A stretch of 64,000 bases of DNA, from assembly GCA_031402225.1 (NCBI GenBank), contig JANNSD010000037.1, positions 1 to 64,000 of the forward strand. Direction: 5' to 3'. Position 1 is the first letter of the stretch. Each line of letters begins with the position of its first letter. Of the stretch, positions 1 through 12,676 are shown piece by piece. The translations under genes were made by a program, and so were the position numbers. Source of the DNA: JAGGAG01 sp031402225 (lineage in GTDB: Bacteria; Gemmatimonadota; Gemmatimonadetes; Gemmatimonadales; GWC2-71-9). The notes under the pieces are model-generated. The model was given only the letters and a program-made list of their open reading frames with translations, was not told the DNA's origin and made no database searches.

Positions 1-782
1 TTGCGACGATCATGTCACGTCGCGCCACCGAGGGCCGCAGCAGCGGCGGTGATGCGGCGCTCGCGGCGCTCGAGGCGGCCAGCGCGGCATCGCTGGCGGC
101 GCGGCGCGGGGCGCAGGCGGCCGGGAGCCAGGCGGAACTCGCCCGTGTCCTCGGGGCACCACCCGACGAGTACGTCGACGTCCGGTCGGAGGCATGCATG
201 CTCCCCGCCGCGCCGGGGGCCGGTGGGCGACCGGCCGAGCTGCTTCGTGCCGACTTCAGCGTCGCCGCGGCGGATGCTGCGGTGGCTCGCGCCAGTGCCG
301 CGCGCGTTCCTGACCTCCGTCCCTCCGTCGGTCTCCGCCGCAGCCAGGGGTTTTCGGGACTGTGGCTGGGCATCGCCCTCGACATACCCATCCTGCAGTC
401 CGGCTCGTCCGCGGAGCAGGCGGCCCGCTTCCAGGCGGATGCGGCACGCGAGGATCGCGATGCGCTGGCGCGCTCCGTGGCCGCGCGCGATGCGGGCGCA
501 GGCGCGGCGCTGCGACAGCTGGAGCAGGCCAGCGGGGTCTTCGACGCCAGTCTGGTGAGTGACCTCGAGCGCGCCGTGCGCTCCGCCGAGTCGCGGTACG
601 CTGCCGGTGAGGGAACGCTGGTCGAGTTGCTCGACACCCGGCGCGCCCGCCTGGCGCTGCTGACCGAGTATGAGGAGTGGCGCTCGGCCCAGCGCGTAGC
701 GCGTGCCCGCAAGGCCCGGCTCAGCGGGAATCCCATCGATGCGGAGATGCTGTGCGACAACAACGGAAGGCAGCTGCAATGA
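1..782 (+). CDS. TolC/CusC-family outer-membrane efflux protein, C-terminal part
   Basis: This is the 3' part of an outer-membrane channel gene; the reading frame is open to the left edge of the window, so the start lies outside. The visible residues are Ala/Arg-rich and helical, with the repeated heptad-like pattern of the TolC periplasmic coiled-coil barrel. The end contains 'RYAAGEGTLVELLDTRRARL', the usual repeat-2 signature of TolC/CzcC proteins. Known members are about 420 residues, so roughly 160 are missing here. The stop overlaps the next start (ATGA), so it is translationally coupled to the periplasmic adaptor. With the two genes that follow it would form a tripartite metal efflux system spanning both membranes. 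Confidence 0.8.
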   Translation, partial: ATIMSRRATEGRSSGGDAALAALEAASAASLAARRGAQAAGSQAELARVLGAPPDEYVDVRSEACMLPAAPGAGGRPAELLRADFSVAAADAAVARASAARVPDLRPSVGLRRSQGFSGLWLGIALDIPILQSGSSAEQAARFQADAAREDRDALARSVAARDAGAGAALRQLEQASGVFDASLVSDLERAVRSAESRYAAGEGTLVELLDTRRARLALLTEYEEWRSAQRVARARKARLSGNPIDAEMLCDNNGRQLQ

Positions 783-1894
783 GGGCACGTCGTGGAATCT
801 GGCGCGCAGCGTGGGTGGCCGCGGCCCTGCTGTCCGCCTGCCAGGCCACGCCGGAACGGGCGCCGGTCGAGAAGCTCCCGGCCGGCACCGTGGTGCTGAC
901 GCCGGCGCAGGTGCAGGCGGCCGGCATCCGTTCCGACACGGTGCGGATCGAGATGGTGTCGCTGCCGCTTGTCGTCCCCGCCACGCTCGAGACGCCCGAA
1001 CCGCTCTCGGCCCGGGTCGGCTCGATCGTTGAGGGGCGCGTGGACGACGTGCTCGTGATCGCGGGAGACAAGGTGGCGCGCGGCGCTGCGCTGCTCCACA
1101 TCCATTCGCACGAACTGGCCACGGCCGTGCGCGACTTCGCCTCGGCGGAAGCGCAACTCACCGCGGCGCAGTCCGCCTATGACCGGTCGCAGCGCCTGCT
1201 CGCGGACGAGGCGGTGCCGCGGGAGGAGGTCGAGCGCCGGCGCGCTGCGCTCGACCAGGCGCGCGCCGAGTATGCCAGGAGCCGCGAGATCGTGGATCAC
1301 CTGAGCCCGTCGCCGCAGGGGGACGTGACGGTTCGCGCCCCGCGGGCCGGCACCGTGTTCGCCGTCCATGTGCGCGCCGGTGCTGTGGTCACGCCCGGCG
1401 CGCCGCTGGTTGACCTGGGCGACGAGCGCCAGTTGTGGGCCACCGGCTTCGTGCCGGAGAACGCGGCGGTCCTGGTCCGGCCCGGCACGCCGGTGTTGAT
1501 CACGGTCGACGCCGTGCGGGACACGATCCGCGGCAAGGTTGTGCGCATGGGCGGCGTGGTGGACTCCCTCCGCCGCGCGGTGGAGGTGCGGGTGGCGCTC
1601 GAGCGCGTGCCTCCGGGTGTGCGCCCCGGGATGTTCGCCTCCGTCGTGCTGCCGACGGGCGCAGCGGCTGGCCGGGCGGTGCTTCCGGAGGGCGCCGTGC
1701 AGCGCATGGCCGACGGCGATGTCGTGTTCCTGCAGGAAACGCCCGGTCGATTCCGGGCTCACCCGGTGCGGGCGGTATCGCTGGACGGTGGCCGCGTGGC
1801 CGTCGAGGGCCTCACCGCCGGCACCCTGGTGGTGACGACTGGCGCCTACTACCTGCGGGCGGCGCTGCAGGGCGGCCCGGCTGGGGAGGGATGA
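779..1894 (+). CDS. HlyD/CusB-family periplasmic adaptor lipoprotein
   Basis: Membrane fusion protein of an RND efflux pump, 371 residues. The start at 779 is chosen because it overlaps the upstream stop by 4 nt and begins a lipoprotein signal peptide with lipobox LSAC (Cys21). Next come a lipoyl/barrel-sandwich half (SIVEGRVDDVLVIAGDKVARG), an alpha-helical hairpin rich in Ala/Glu/Arg, the second lipoyl half (VRAPRAGTVFAVHVRAGAVV) and beta-barrel segments ending near TTGAYYLRAALQ. The layout is that of CzcB/CusB adaptors, which link the inner-membrane pump to the TolC channel. I see no Met- or His-rich metal-binding N-terminal extension, so the metal cannot be read from this protein. Confidence 0.88.
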   Translation: MRARRGIWRAAWVAAALLSACQATPERAPVEKLPAGTVVLTPAQVQAAGIRSDTVRIEMVSLPLVVPATLETPEPLSARVGSIVEGRVDDVLVIAGDKVARGAALLHIHSHELATAVRDFASAEAQLTAAQSAYDRSQRLLADEAVPREEVERRRAALDQARAEYARSREIVDHLSPSPQGDVTVRAPRAGTVFAVHVRAGAVVTPGAPLVDLGDERQLWATGFVPENAAVLVRPGTPVLITVDAVRDTIRGKVVRMGGVVDSLRRAVEVRVALERVPPGVRPGMFASVVLPTGAAAGRAVLPEGAVQRMADGDVVFLQETPGRFRAHPVRAVSLDGGRVAVEGLTAGTLVVTTGAYYLRAALQGGPAGEG

Positions 1895-1898
1895 TCCC

Positions 1899-4800
1899 GT
1901 GATCCGGCAGCTCGTCGCCTTCTCCATCCGGAAACGCGTCTTCGTCTTCGGCGCAGCCGCAACGCTCGTCGGGCTCGGCCTTTGGGCGTTGAGCACGATC
2001 CCGTTCGAGGCCTTTCCCGACATCACCGCCAACAGCGTGAGCGTCATCACCGAGGCGCCGGGACTGGCCGGGCAGGAGGTGGAGCAGCTCGTCACCTTCC
2101 CCATCGAGCGCGCGCTCCTCGGGCTGCCGGACGCGCAGGCCGTGCGGTCCACCACGAAATTCGGGCTTGTCATCACCCAGGTGGTATTTCGCGACCGGGT
2201 GGACCCCTACTTCGCACGGCAGCTGGTGGCGCAGCGGCTGGGCGACGTGGGCCGCCAACTGCCGCCCGGGGTGACCCCGGTACTGGGGCCCATCTCCACC
2301 GCGATGGGCGAGGTCTACCAGTATGTACTGACGTCGACGTCGTCCGACTGGGACCTCATGTCGCTCAAGACGCTGCAGGACTACACCCTGGCGCCGGCGC
2401 TGCGCACGGTCGATGGCGTGGTGGAGGTCAATAGCTGGGGCGGGCGCACGGAGCAGTTCCAGGTGGAGCTCGACCCGACGCGGCTCGCGCAGGCATCGCT
2501 TTCCCTCGGCGACATCGAACGGGCCCTGGCGGGAGACAACAGCAACTTCGGGGGCACCTACACCGAGAGCCGCGACGAGCGCTTCATCGTCCACGGCGTT
2601 GGCCGGCTCACGGGCCTCGACGATATCAGCCGCGTCACCGTGGCCACGCGCGACGGCGTGCCCATCCGGCTCGGCGATCTGGGCGCGGTGCGCCGCGGGT
2701 CGCTGCCGCGGCAGGGTGCGGTCACCTACAATGCCGGCGGTGAGGTCGTGAGCGGCATGGTGATCATGCGGAAGGGTGCGAACGCCCAGGACGTGATCGC
2801 GCGCATCAAGGCGCGCGTGGCGGTCCTGGTGCCGACGCTACCCGCCGGCGTGCAGCTGGTGCCCTTCTACGACCAGACCGAACTGGTCGGGCGCACCACG
2901 CATACCATCCAGAAGAACCTGCTGCTCGGGGGCGCGCTCGTCGTCGTGTTGCTGTGGGCTTTCCTGCGCAACATCGCCGCGAGCCTGATCGTAGCCGTCG
3001 TCATTCCGTTCTCGATGCTCTGGGCCTTCGTCATGATGCGCTGGTTCGGCTACTCGGCGAACCTCATGAGCCTGGGCGCGCTCGACTTCGGGCTGCTGGT
3101 GGACGGCTCGGTGGTCATCATCGAGAACATCATGCGCCGCTCCGGGGAGCCCGGGGGGGCCGCGGAGCGGATCCGTCGCGCGACGGTCGAGGTCGGACGT
3201 CCGGTCGTCTTCGGGATCGCGATCATCATCGCGGTGTACCTGCCGATCTTTGCGCTCGAGGGTACGGAGCGGAAGATGTTCGTCCCCATGGCCTTCACCG
3301 TGGTCGCGGCCATCCTGGGGTCGCTGCTGATCGCGCTGACCCTGGTGCCGGCCCTGGCCCGCGTGTTCCTCCAGAACGCGAAGGAGCCGCATTCTCCCCG
3401 GTTCGACCGCTTCCGCGAGGGCTATCGCATCTTCCTGGCGCGCACGCTGCGCCACCCGGCGCTGATCATCAGCACGCTTGCCGTCCTCTTTGTGATGGCG
3501 ATCATCGGCGGCACCCGTCTCGGGCGCGAGTTCATGCCGCGCCTCGATGAGGGCAGCGTGCTGGTCCAGTCGCGGCGCTTGCCGTCGACCGCACTGGAGC
3601 GGGGCACCGACTATTCGGTGGCGATCGAGCGCGCCCTCCTCACGCTACCCGAGGTGAAGAGCGTTGTGAGCAAGCTCGGCCGCCCTGATCTCGCTACCGA
3701 GGCGATGGGCACCTACGAATCGGACACGTATGTCGGCCTGCGCGAGCGGAGTGAATGGCGGCCCGGTGGAAAGGATGCACTCCTCGAGGCGATGGACAGC
3801 GTGCTGAGCCTCATCCCCGGGCTGAGCTTCGCCTTCACCCAGCCGATCCAGATGCGCCTCGACGAGGCCGAGACCGGGATCACCACCGACGTGGGCGTGA
3901 AGGTGATCGGGTCGAATCCGGATACGCTGGCGGCGCTGGCGGCGCGGGTGGAGCGGGTGCTCGTGGGCGTGCCCGGAGCTGCGGAGGTACGGGCCACGGC
4001 TGCATCGCGGATCAAGCAGGTTCGCATCACCCTCAATCGTGAGATGATGGCGCGGTATGGCGTGGGCAGCGGGGCCGTGGGCGCGGAAGTGGAGCGGGCG
4101 CTGGGCGCGTCGACCGCCACCGCGGTGGTGGATGGTCCGCGTCGCATCGGTGTCGCGGTCCGGATCCCCGGTGCCACGACCATTGATCCCGTGCTGCTCC
4201 GCCAGTTGCCGGTGCCCGTCGCCGGTGGCGCCGTGGTGCCGCTCGGCACCCTCGCGAGCGTCGAACTGGTGGAGGCGCCCGAGGCGTACGCCCACGAGGG
4301 TGGCCAGCGGCTCGTGGTGGTGGGTGCCAACATCCGCGGCCGGGACGTCGTGGGGTTCGTCGAGGATGCCATGACCCGCCTCGGCCGGGACGTGCCGCTC
4401 CCGTCGGGATACCGGTATGAGTGGGGTGGCCAGTACACTCATCAGCGAACGGCACTGCAGCGGCTCGCCATCCTCGTGCCGCTGGCCATCCTCGCGATCT
4501 ACCTCATCCTCTTTGCGGCCTTCCAGCGGGTGAGGCAGGCGGCGCTTGTACTCGCCAACGTCCCGTTTGCGCTGGTCGGTGGCGTGACGGCGCTCTGGCT
4601 CACCAGCCTCAACCTGAGCCTCTCTGCCGCGATCGGGTTCATCGCGCTCTTCGGTATCGCGGTGCTGAACGGCGTGGTGATGGTGAGTTCCATCAACGAC
4701 CTGCGCGCCCACGGTACCGGCCTGGTCGAGGCCACGCTCGATGGGGCGGCGAGTCGGATCCGTCCGGTGCTCATGACGGCACTGGTGGCCGGCTTCGGCT

Positions 4801-5006
4801 TCGTGCCCATGGCATTCTCGAGTTCGCCCGGCGCCGAGATCCAGCGACCTCTGGCCACGGTGGTGATCGGCGGGTTGCTCACCTCCACGCTGCTGACGCT
4901 GCTGGTGCTGCCTGTCCTGTACGTCACGGTCGAGAGGTACTTCGAGGTATTCCGCCTGCTCCGCCGCCGCGCGCCAGCGCTTGAGCCGGCGGCGAGTCGT
5001 GGTTGA
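1899..5006 (+). CDS. czcA: Heavy-metal efflux RND pump, CzcA/CusA family
   Basis: Inner-membrane proton-driven metal exporter of 1035 residues, the usual size for the HME-RND family. It starts with GTG a few bases after the adaptor stop. Twelve membrane helices can be read: one at the N-terminus, a block after residue about 340, and a second block near the C-terminus, with two large periplasmic loops between. The fourth-helix motif reads LDFGLLVDGSVVIIEN. It keeps the two Asp and the Glu that CzcA-type (Zn/Co/Ni) pumps use for proton relay and lacks the Met-rich path of copper/silver CusA. I therefore infer a divalent cation substrate, but the exact metal is not shown. It is the third gene of the efflux operon. 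Confidence 0.92.
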   Translation: MIRQLVAFSIRKRVFVFGAAATLVGLGLWALSTIPFEAFPDITANSVSVITEAPGLAGQEVEQLVTFPIERALLGLPDAQAVRSTTKFGLVITQVVFRDRVDPYFARQLVAQRLGDVGRQLPPGVTPVLGPISTAMGEVYQYVLTSTSSDWDLMSLKTLQDYTLAPALRTVDGVVEVNSWGGRTEQFQVELDPTRLAQASLSLGDIERALAGDNSNFGGTYTESRDERFIVHGVGRLTGLDDISRVTVATRDGVPIRLGDLGAVRRGSLPRQGAVTYNAGGEVVSGMVIMRKGANAQDVIARIKARVAVLVPTLPAGVQLVPFYDQTELVGRTTHTIQKNLLLGGALVVVLLWAFLRNIAASLIVAVVIPFSMLWAFVMMRWFGYSANLMSLGALDFGLLVDGSVVIIENIMRRSGEPGGAAERIRRATVEVGRPVVFGIAIIIAVYLPIFALEGTERKMFVPMAFTVVAAILGSLLIALTLVPALARVFLQNAKEPHSPRFDRFREGYRIFLARTLRHPALIISTLAVLFVMAIIGGTRLGREFMPRLDEGSVLVQSRRLPSTALERGTDYSVAIERALLTLPEVKSVVSKLGRPDLATEAMGTYESDTYVGLRERSEWRPGGKDALLEAMDSVLSLIPGLSFAFTQPIQMRLDEAETGITTDVGVKVIGSNPDTLAALAARVERVLVGVPGAAEVRATAASRIKQVRITLNREMMARYGVGSGAVGAEVERALGASTATAVVDGPRRIGVAVRIPGATTIDPVLLRQLPVPVAGGAVVPLGTLASVELVEAPEAYAHEGGQRLVVVGANIRGRDVVGFVEDAMTRLGRDVPLPSGYRYEWGGQYTHQRTALQRLAILVPLAILAIYLILFAAFQRVRQAALVLANVPFALVGGVTALWLTSLNLSLSAAIGFIALFGIAVLNGVVMVSSINDLRAHGTGLVEATLDGAASRIRPVLMTALVAGFGFVPMAFSSSPGAEIQRPLATVVIGGLLTSTLLTLLVLPVLYVTVERYFEVFRLLRRRAPALEPAASRG

Positions 5007-5036
5007 GCGTTCACCTGTAATCTGGAGACGTACTGC

Positions 5037-5555
5037 ATGAACTATCCGCACCTGCACCTGATGATCAACCATGTCCCGGTACTCGGGACCGTCCTGGCGC
5101 TCCTGCTGCTGACATGGGCCCTCGTGACGAAGCGACGCGACTTCATCCGCCTCAGCCTCTTCGTCACGCTGCTTGCGGGCCTGTCGGTGTACCCGGCGTA
5201 CCTCACGGGCGATGAAGCGCACGAACAGCTGGAGGACGTGAAGGGTTTCGACCACGACTTGGTGGAGGAGCACGAGGAGTCGGCGGAGTGGGCCTTGTGG
5301 ATCCTGCTTGGCACGGGCGCGATCGCGGCCCTGGGTCTGTGGGCCAGCCGGAAGGACCGGGACGTCCCCCGCTGGGCGGGCACCGCGACGCTGGTGGGCC
5401 TGCTCCTGTCGGCTTCAGTGGCGGCGCGGACTGCGTGGCTGGGCGGCGAGATCCGTCACCCTGAAACCACCGGGCCGCTCTGGGCGCCGCCCGATGTGTC
5501 GAAGTCGGTGATGCTCGACTCCACCTCGACTGGCGGGCACCGCGACAACGACTGA
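5037..5555 (+). CDS. DUF2231-like four-helix membrane protein
   Basis: Small integral membrane protein of 172 residues with four hydrophobic segments (about residues 12-30, 38-56, 85-105 and 115-135). The N-terminus MNYPHLHLMINHVPVLGT carries closely spaced His residues. A short periplasmic-looking stretch ending in GGEIRHPE follows the last helix. This arrangement is typical of DUF2231 proteins, whose function is not settled, although they often sit beside metal or redox genes. It follows the RND pump by 30 nt on the same strand and probably shares its transcript. It ends 2 nt from the convergent dacB gene. Haem or metal binding by the His residues would be my guess only. Confidence 0.7.
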   Translation: MNYPHLHLMINHVPVLGTVLALLLLTWALVTKRRDFIRLSLFVTLLAGLSVYPAYLTGDEAHEQLEDVKGFDHDLVEEHEESAEWALWILLGTGAIAALGLWASRKDRDVPRWAGTATLVGLLLSASVAARTAWLGGEIRHPETTGPLWAPPDVSKSVMLDSTSTGGHRDND

Positions 5556-5557
5556 GC

Positions 5558-7060
5558 TCAGGGCCCGGTCGTGTCGTCCGCAGCGCCGAGGCTGTCGCTG
5601 TCGCCGCCCAGGTGGGTATCGTCGAGGAAGGTGTCGTCCGGGATAAGCACCCCGTCGGCACCGAGGATCCGGAACAGGCGCCACTCCGCCTGCCGGGCCG
5701 CCGCGGGGCGGGGACCCTCATACATGAGGGCCACCAGGAGCACGCCGCCCGGCCGACCGAGATAGCCGACCACGTTCGATACATCCGCCAGCGTGCCCGT
5801 CTTGGCACGAACGACGCCAGTGGCTGGCAATCCGGATGACAGCTTGTGCAGCGTCCCCGATCCGTTGGCGGGCAGCAGCATGGGCAGCGGGCGCCCCGAG
5901 GGCGTGAGCGGGTCGCGCGCCAGGTAGTTGATGAAGGCATGCGGCGTCATGCGGTTGTCGTACGAGAGGCCGCTGCCATCGACGAGGTGCACCGCCCCGG
6001 GCATCCCGGTGATCGAGCTGACGTGCGCCGTGAGCCGCGCCGATGCGCTGTCGCCCCGGCCTGCCGCCCACTGTAGCAGCAGCTCGGCCCCGGGGTTGAG
6101 GCTGCGCCGGTTCACCTCGCTCGCGACGCTGTCGAACACCGCCGACTGCACTTCCGCCAGCACCCGCGACGCGTCGCTGCTCATCGCGCCGTTGGTGCCG
6201 GCGCGATCCCAGTCGATCCCCTCGTCCTTGAGCGCCTGCGCCCACACGGCATCGAGCACCTGCTTCGGGTTCACCATCGTGGCGAGCAGCGTGCGCGACC
6301 GGGCCCGGGTTCCGATAGTACCATTGACCACCAGGCGGCCGTCCTTCCCCTGGCTCAGCGACAGTCGCGAGCGACGGCCGCTCCGCGTCACCGCGCGCAC
6401 CGTGACCATCGACGCGAGGCCGCGTGGGGAGGCGCTGACCAGGACGGCGCGCGCCCCGGCCTTTGAGCCGGGGCTGACCCCCACCAGCACGATGTTCTCG
6501 TGGAACATCAGCGGTCCCACCAGGGGGGCGAAGCTCCGGCCCCGGTGCTTGGGCGACCAGGCGGCGGGATAGATCGCGTCGGCCATGCCAGCCTGGCTCG
6601 ACAGTTCCAGCGGCCCGCGCAGCCGCCGGATGCCCGCGGTGCGCAGCTGGGCGGCGAGATCGCGAAACATCGGCCCGGTGCCGGGGAGGCGCTCGAGCGT
6701 CACGTCACCGTTGACCTCGAGCCACCAGCGGCCCTTCCACTCGCCGGCGTCAGAGAGCTGGCCCACGCCGATGACCCGCGTCTCCCGGCGGGCATTACCG
6801 CCGACCAGCGACCGCGCGAAGCCGGTGGTGAGGAGCTTGACCGTGGAGGCAGGAACGAACGGTACGTCGAGGTTCACCGACCAGAGGATCTTGCCCTGCT
6901 GGTCCGCGACCGCCACTCCCCACTTGCCGCGCGCGAGCTTCAGGGCCAGGGGATACCAGCTCGCCACCTGCTCCTCGACCCAGGTGCCGCTCGTCTGCGC
7001 CGGGAGCGACGGTGCGGCGCCTGCGATCAGCAGGAACAGCAGGCGGCAGGTTCGCTTCAT
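5558..7060 (-). CDS. dacB: D-alanyl-D-alanine carboxypeptidase/endopeptidase, PBP4 (S13) family
   Basis: Periplasmic penicillin-binding protein that trims or cleaves peptidoglycan peptides. The 500-residue product begins with a signal peptide (MKRTCRLLFLLIAGAAPSLPAQ). All three active-site motifs are visible: SxxK as STVK at residues 72-75, SxN as SLN near residue 318, and KTG in RAKTGTLADVSNVVGY near residue 420. The size and spacing fit the S13 family, including the inserted domain between the SxxK and SxN motifs. The gene follows the acyl-CoA dehydrogenase stop without a gap, which suggests cotranscription by position rather than shared function. The C-terminal tail is Asp/Gly-rich and looks unstructured. 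Confidence 0.93.
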   Translation of the reverse strand: MKRTCRLLFLLIAGAAPSLPAQTSGTWVEEQVASWYPLALKLARGKWGVAVADQQGKILWSVNLDVPFVPASTVKLLTTGFARSLVGGNARRETRVIGVGQLSDAGEWKGRWWLEVNGDVTLERLPGTGPMFRDLAAQLRTAGIRRLRGPLELSSQAGMADAIYPAAWSPKHRGRSFAPLVGPLMFHENIVLVGVSPGSKAGARAVLVSASPRGLASMVTVRAVTRSGRRSRLSLSQGKDGRLVVNGTIGTRARSRTLLATMVNPKQVLDAVWAQALKDEGIDWDRAGTNGAMSSDASRVLAEVQSAVFDSVASEVNRRSLNPGAELLLQWAAGRGDSASARLTAHVSSITGMPGAVHLVDGSGLSYDNRMTPHAFINYLARDPLTPSGRPLPMLLPANGSGTLHKLSSGLPATGVVRAKTGTLADVSNVVGYLGRPGGVLLVALMYEGPRPAAARQAEWRLFRILGADGVLIPDDTFLDDTHLGGDSDSLGAADDTTGP

Positions 7061-8224
7061 TTACTTGAGGAGCACCTTCGCGATGGTCTGCAGCTGCATA
7101 TTGCTGCTCCCTTCGTAAATGGTGCCGATCTTGGCGTCGCGATAGAACTTTTCCGCCGGGTACTCCTTGGAGTAGCCGTACCCGCCGAAGAGCTCCAGGC
7201 ACTGCGAGGTGACCCGGTCGGCGACCTGGGAGCTGAACAGCTTGGCCATCGCTGCCTCGGTGGCGAAGGGCCGCCCGGCGTCCTTGAGCCGTGCACTGTT
7301 GTACACCATCAGGCGGGCCGCCTCGAGGTCAGTGGCCATTTGCGCCAGCTGGAACTGCACCGCCTGGAACTCCGCGATCACCTTCCCGAATTGCTTCCGT
7401 TCCTTCACGTACTTCGTGGCCGCCTCGAGCGCGCCCGTGGCCACGCCGATCATCTGCGCGCCGATACCGATGCGCCCCTCGTTCAGCGTCTCGATGGCGA
7501 TCTTGTAGCCCTGGCCCACCGGCCCCAGCACGTTGGCGTCGGGCACCACGCACCCCTCGAGGATGAGCTCGGTGGTGCTCGACGCGCGGATGCCGAGCTT
7601 GTTCTCCCTCTTGCCCACGTCAAAGCCGGCGAACCCGCGCTCCACCAGGAAGGCCGTGATGCCCTTGTAGCCCTTCGTGAAGTCGGTGTTGGCGAACACG
7701 ATGAAGATGCCGGCTTCCGCGCCGTTGGTGATCCAGAACTTGCGCCCCGTCAGGGACCAGCCGCCCGCCACCTTGTCGGCCTTGCACTCGAGCGCGAACG
7801 CGTCGCTGCCGCTGGCTGGTTCGGACAACGCAAAGGCACCGAGGAGGTCGCTGTTCATGTGGGGGAAGTAGCGCGCCTGCTGCTCGTCGTTGCCCCAGCG
7901 CAGGATGGCGTTGTTCACCAGGGTGTTGTGCACGTCCACGTAGATCGCCGCGGAAGCATCAACCCGCGCCAGTTCCTCGATGGCGAGGGTAGCGAGGAAG
8001 ATCCCGGCACCGGCGCCGCCATACTGCTCAGGCACCTCGATGCCCATGAGCCCCATGCCGAAAAACTTCCCGATGATGTCGGGACGGAACTGGGCCGCTT
8101 CATCCATTTCCGAGACGTACGGCCTGATTTCAGTCTCCGCGAACTCGCGCACGGCGTCGCGGAACATCGTCTCTTCTTCCGAGAGGATGGACAGGGGCTG
8201 GGGGGCGGTGGCGAGCTGGCTCAT
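7061..8224 (-). CDS. Acyl-CoA dehydrogenase
   Basis: FAD enzyme of 387 residues that oxidises acyl-CoA to trans-2-enoyl-CoA. The start at 8224 follows an AGGAAG ribosome site and gives the family's usual N-terminus (LSEEETMFRDAVREFAETEI). The flavin and substrate signatures are present: ALSEPASGSDA and WITNGAEA in the middle domain, and ECLELFGGYGY-type C-terminal helices here read CLELFGGYGYSKEYP. The catalytic base Glu lies in IYEGSSNMQ close to the C-terminus, the placement of short/medium-chain and glutaryl-type enzymes. The chain length preference cannot be read. It precedes dacB on the same strand. Confidence 0.95.
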   Translation of the reverse strand: MSQLATAPQPLSILSEEETMFRDAVREFAETEIRPYVSEMDEAAQFRPDIIGKFFGMGLMGIEVPEQYGGAGAGIFLATLAIEELARVDASAAIYVDVHNTLVNNAILRWGNDEQQARYFPHMNSDLLGAFALSEPASGSDAFALECKADKVAGGWSLTGRKFWITNGAEAGIFIVFANTDFTKGYKGITAFLVERGFAGFDVGKRENKLGIRASSTTELILEGCVVPDANVLGPVGQGYKIAIETLNEGRIGIGAQMIGVATGALEAATKYVKERKQFGKVIAEFQAVQFQLAQMATDLEAARLMVYNSARLKDAGRPFATEAAMAKLFSSQVADRVTSQCLELFGGYGYSKEYPAEKFYRDAKIGTIYEGSSNMQLQTIAKVLLK

Positions 8225-8323
8225 GGCGTCTTCCTGAAGTGGGCTGCACTGTACCGGGAAGCTAGCCGGGGGAGGGACAGCGCTACAACCGCCGATGCAT
8301 GCGTCGTACCACCGGAACGACAA

Positions 8324-8348
8324 GGCGGCGGACCCAGGGTCCGCCGCC
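8324..8348 (-). terminator. Strong hairpin downstream of the Bor-like gene
   Basis: A perfect 12-bp inverted repeat (GGCGGCGGACCC and its complement) with a one-base centre lies 26 nt after the Bor-like stop. On the minus strand it is followed by a short T-containing stretch (TTGTCGTT). The T-run is weak, so this is a probable rather than certain intrinsic terminator. It separates the lipoprotein gene from the acyl-CoA dehydrogenase unit. Confidence 0.6.
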
Positions 8349-8373
8349 GATGGTGCCAGGGTCGATCAGCCTG

Positions 8374-8802
8374 CTATTCGTGAAACTGTACCAGCACCGG
8401 CCCCTTCACGAGCACGGCGAGCTGGGCCGCCTCGGTGACCGCGTCAAGGTTGTCGGCGCCGGCGGCGCCGACAACCTTGGGAACGCCCTCGTCGAGGGCG
8501 GCACTCTTTGCCGCGCAGGTCACGGTGATCCGCATCGGAGTGTAGATGCCAAAGGTCAGGAGACCAACGAGACCATTGAGGAAGGTCTGCTGGGTCTCGA
8601 CCTTGGCCAAGCCGTCAGGACACTTCGTGGCCGTCTCGACCGTACTCGGTGGCACCAGCCCATAGACGAAAGACGAGGCCCATGGCTTGTCGATAACCTC
8701 TGTCGATGGCGTCGCGCCGGTCACAACCGTCGCGTGATAACATCCGGTGCTGGCGGCGACACCGAGGAACAAAACGGCAGCTGAAAGCAGGGAACGGTTC
8801 AT
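8374..8802 (-). CDS. Bor/Iss-like outer-membrane lipoprotein
   Basis: Predicted lipoprotein of 142 residues. The start at 8802 gives a signal peptide ending in a lipobox with Cys near residue 21 (ASTGCYH). The middle matches the core of phage lambda Bor / E. coli Iss, including KVETQQTFLNGLVGLLTFGI, closely parallel to the Bor core that ends in LGIYTP, and a following Cys (ITVTCA). After this core it has an Ala-rich tail of about 45 residues that Bor lacks. Bor and Iss are surface lipoproteins linked to serum resistance in enterobacteria; what this homologue does here is unknown. No phage genes are nearby. Confidence 0.75.
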   Translation of the reverse strand: MNRSLLSAAVLFLGVAASTGCYHATVVTGATPSTEVIDKPWASSFVYGLVPPSTVETATKCPDGLAKVETQQTFLNGLVGLLTFGIYTPMRITVTCAAKSAALDEGVPKVVGAAGADNLDAVTEAAQLAVLVKGPVLVQFHE

Positions 8803-8893
8803 CGTGGGCCTCTTGCGGTTGGCGGCGGAACTCAAGGCTGCTCCGACAACGTACCGCGCGGCGCTGGCGAGCGTCAATCATGGGCCAAACGAC

Positions 8894-12672
<3,779 letters not shown>

Positions 12673-12676
<4 letters not shown>

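Noticed and set aside
1..782. TolC-like gene as a degraded pseudogene
   Set aside because: The frame is intact and simply starts outside the window.
3645..5273. A 542-residue minus frame and other long antisense frames over the RND pump
   Set aside because: Composition and lack of motifs mark them as shadows of czcA.
6500..8383. A 627-residue frame on the plus strand
   Set aside because: It is antisense to dacB and the acyl-CoA dehydrogenase, both of which have complete catalytic motifs.
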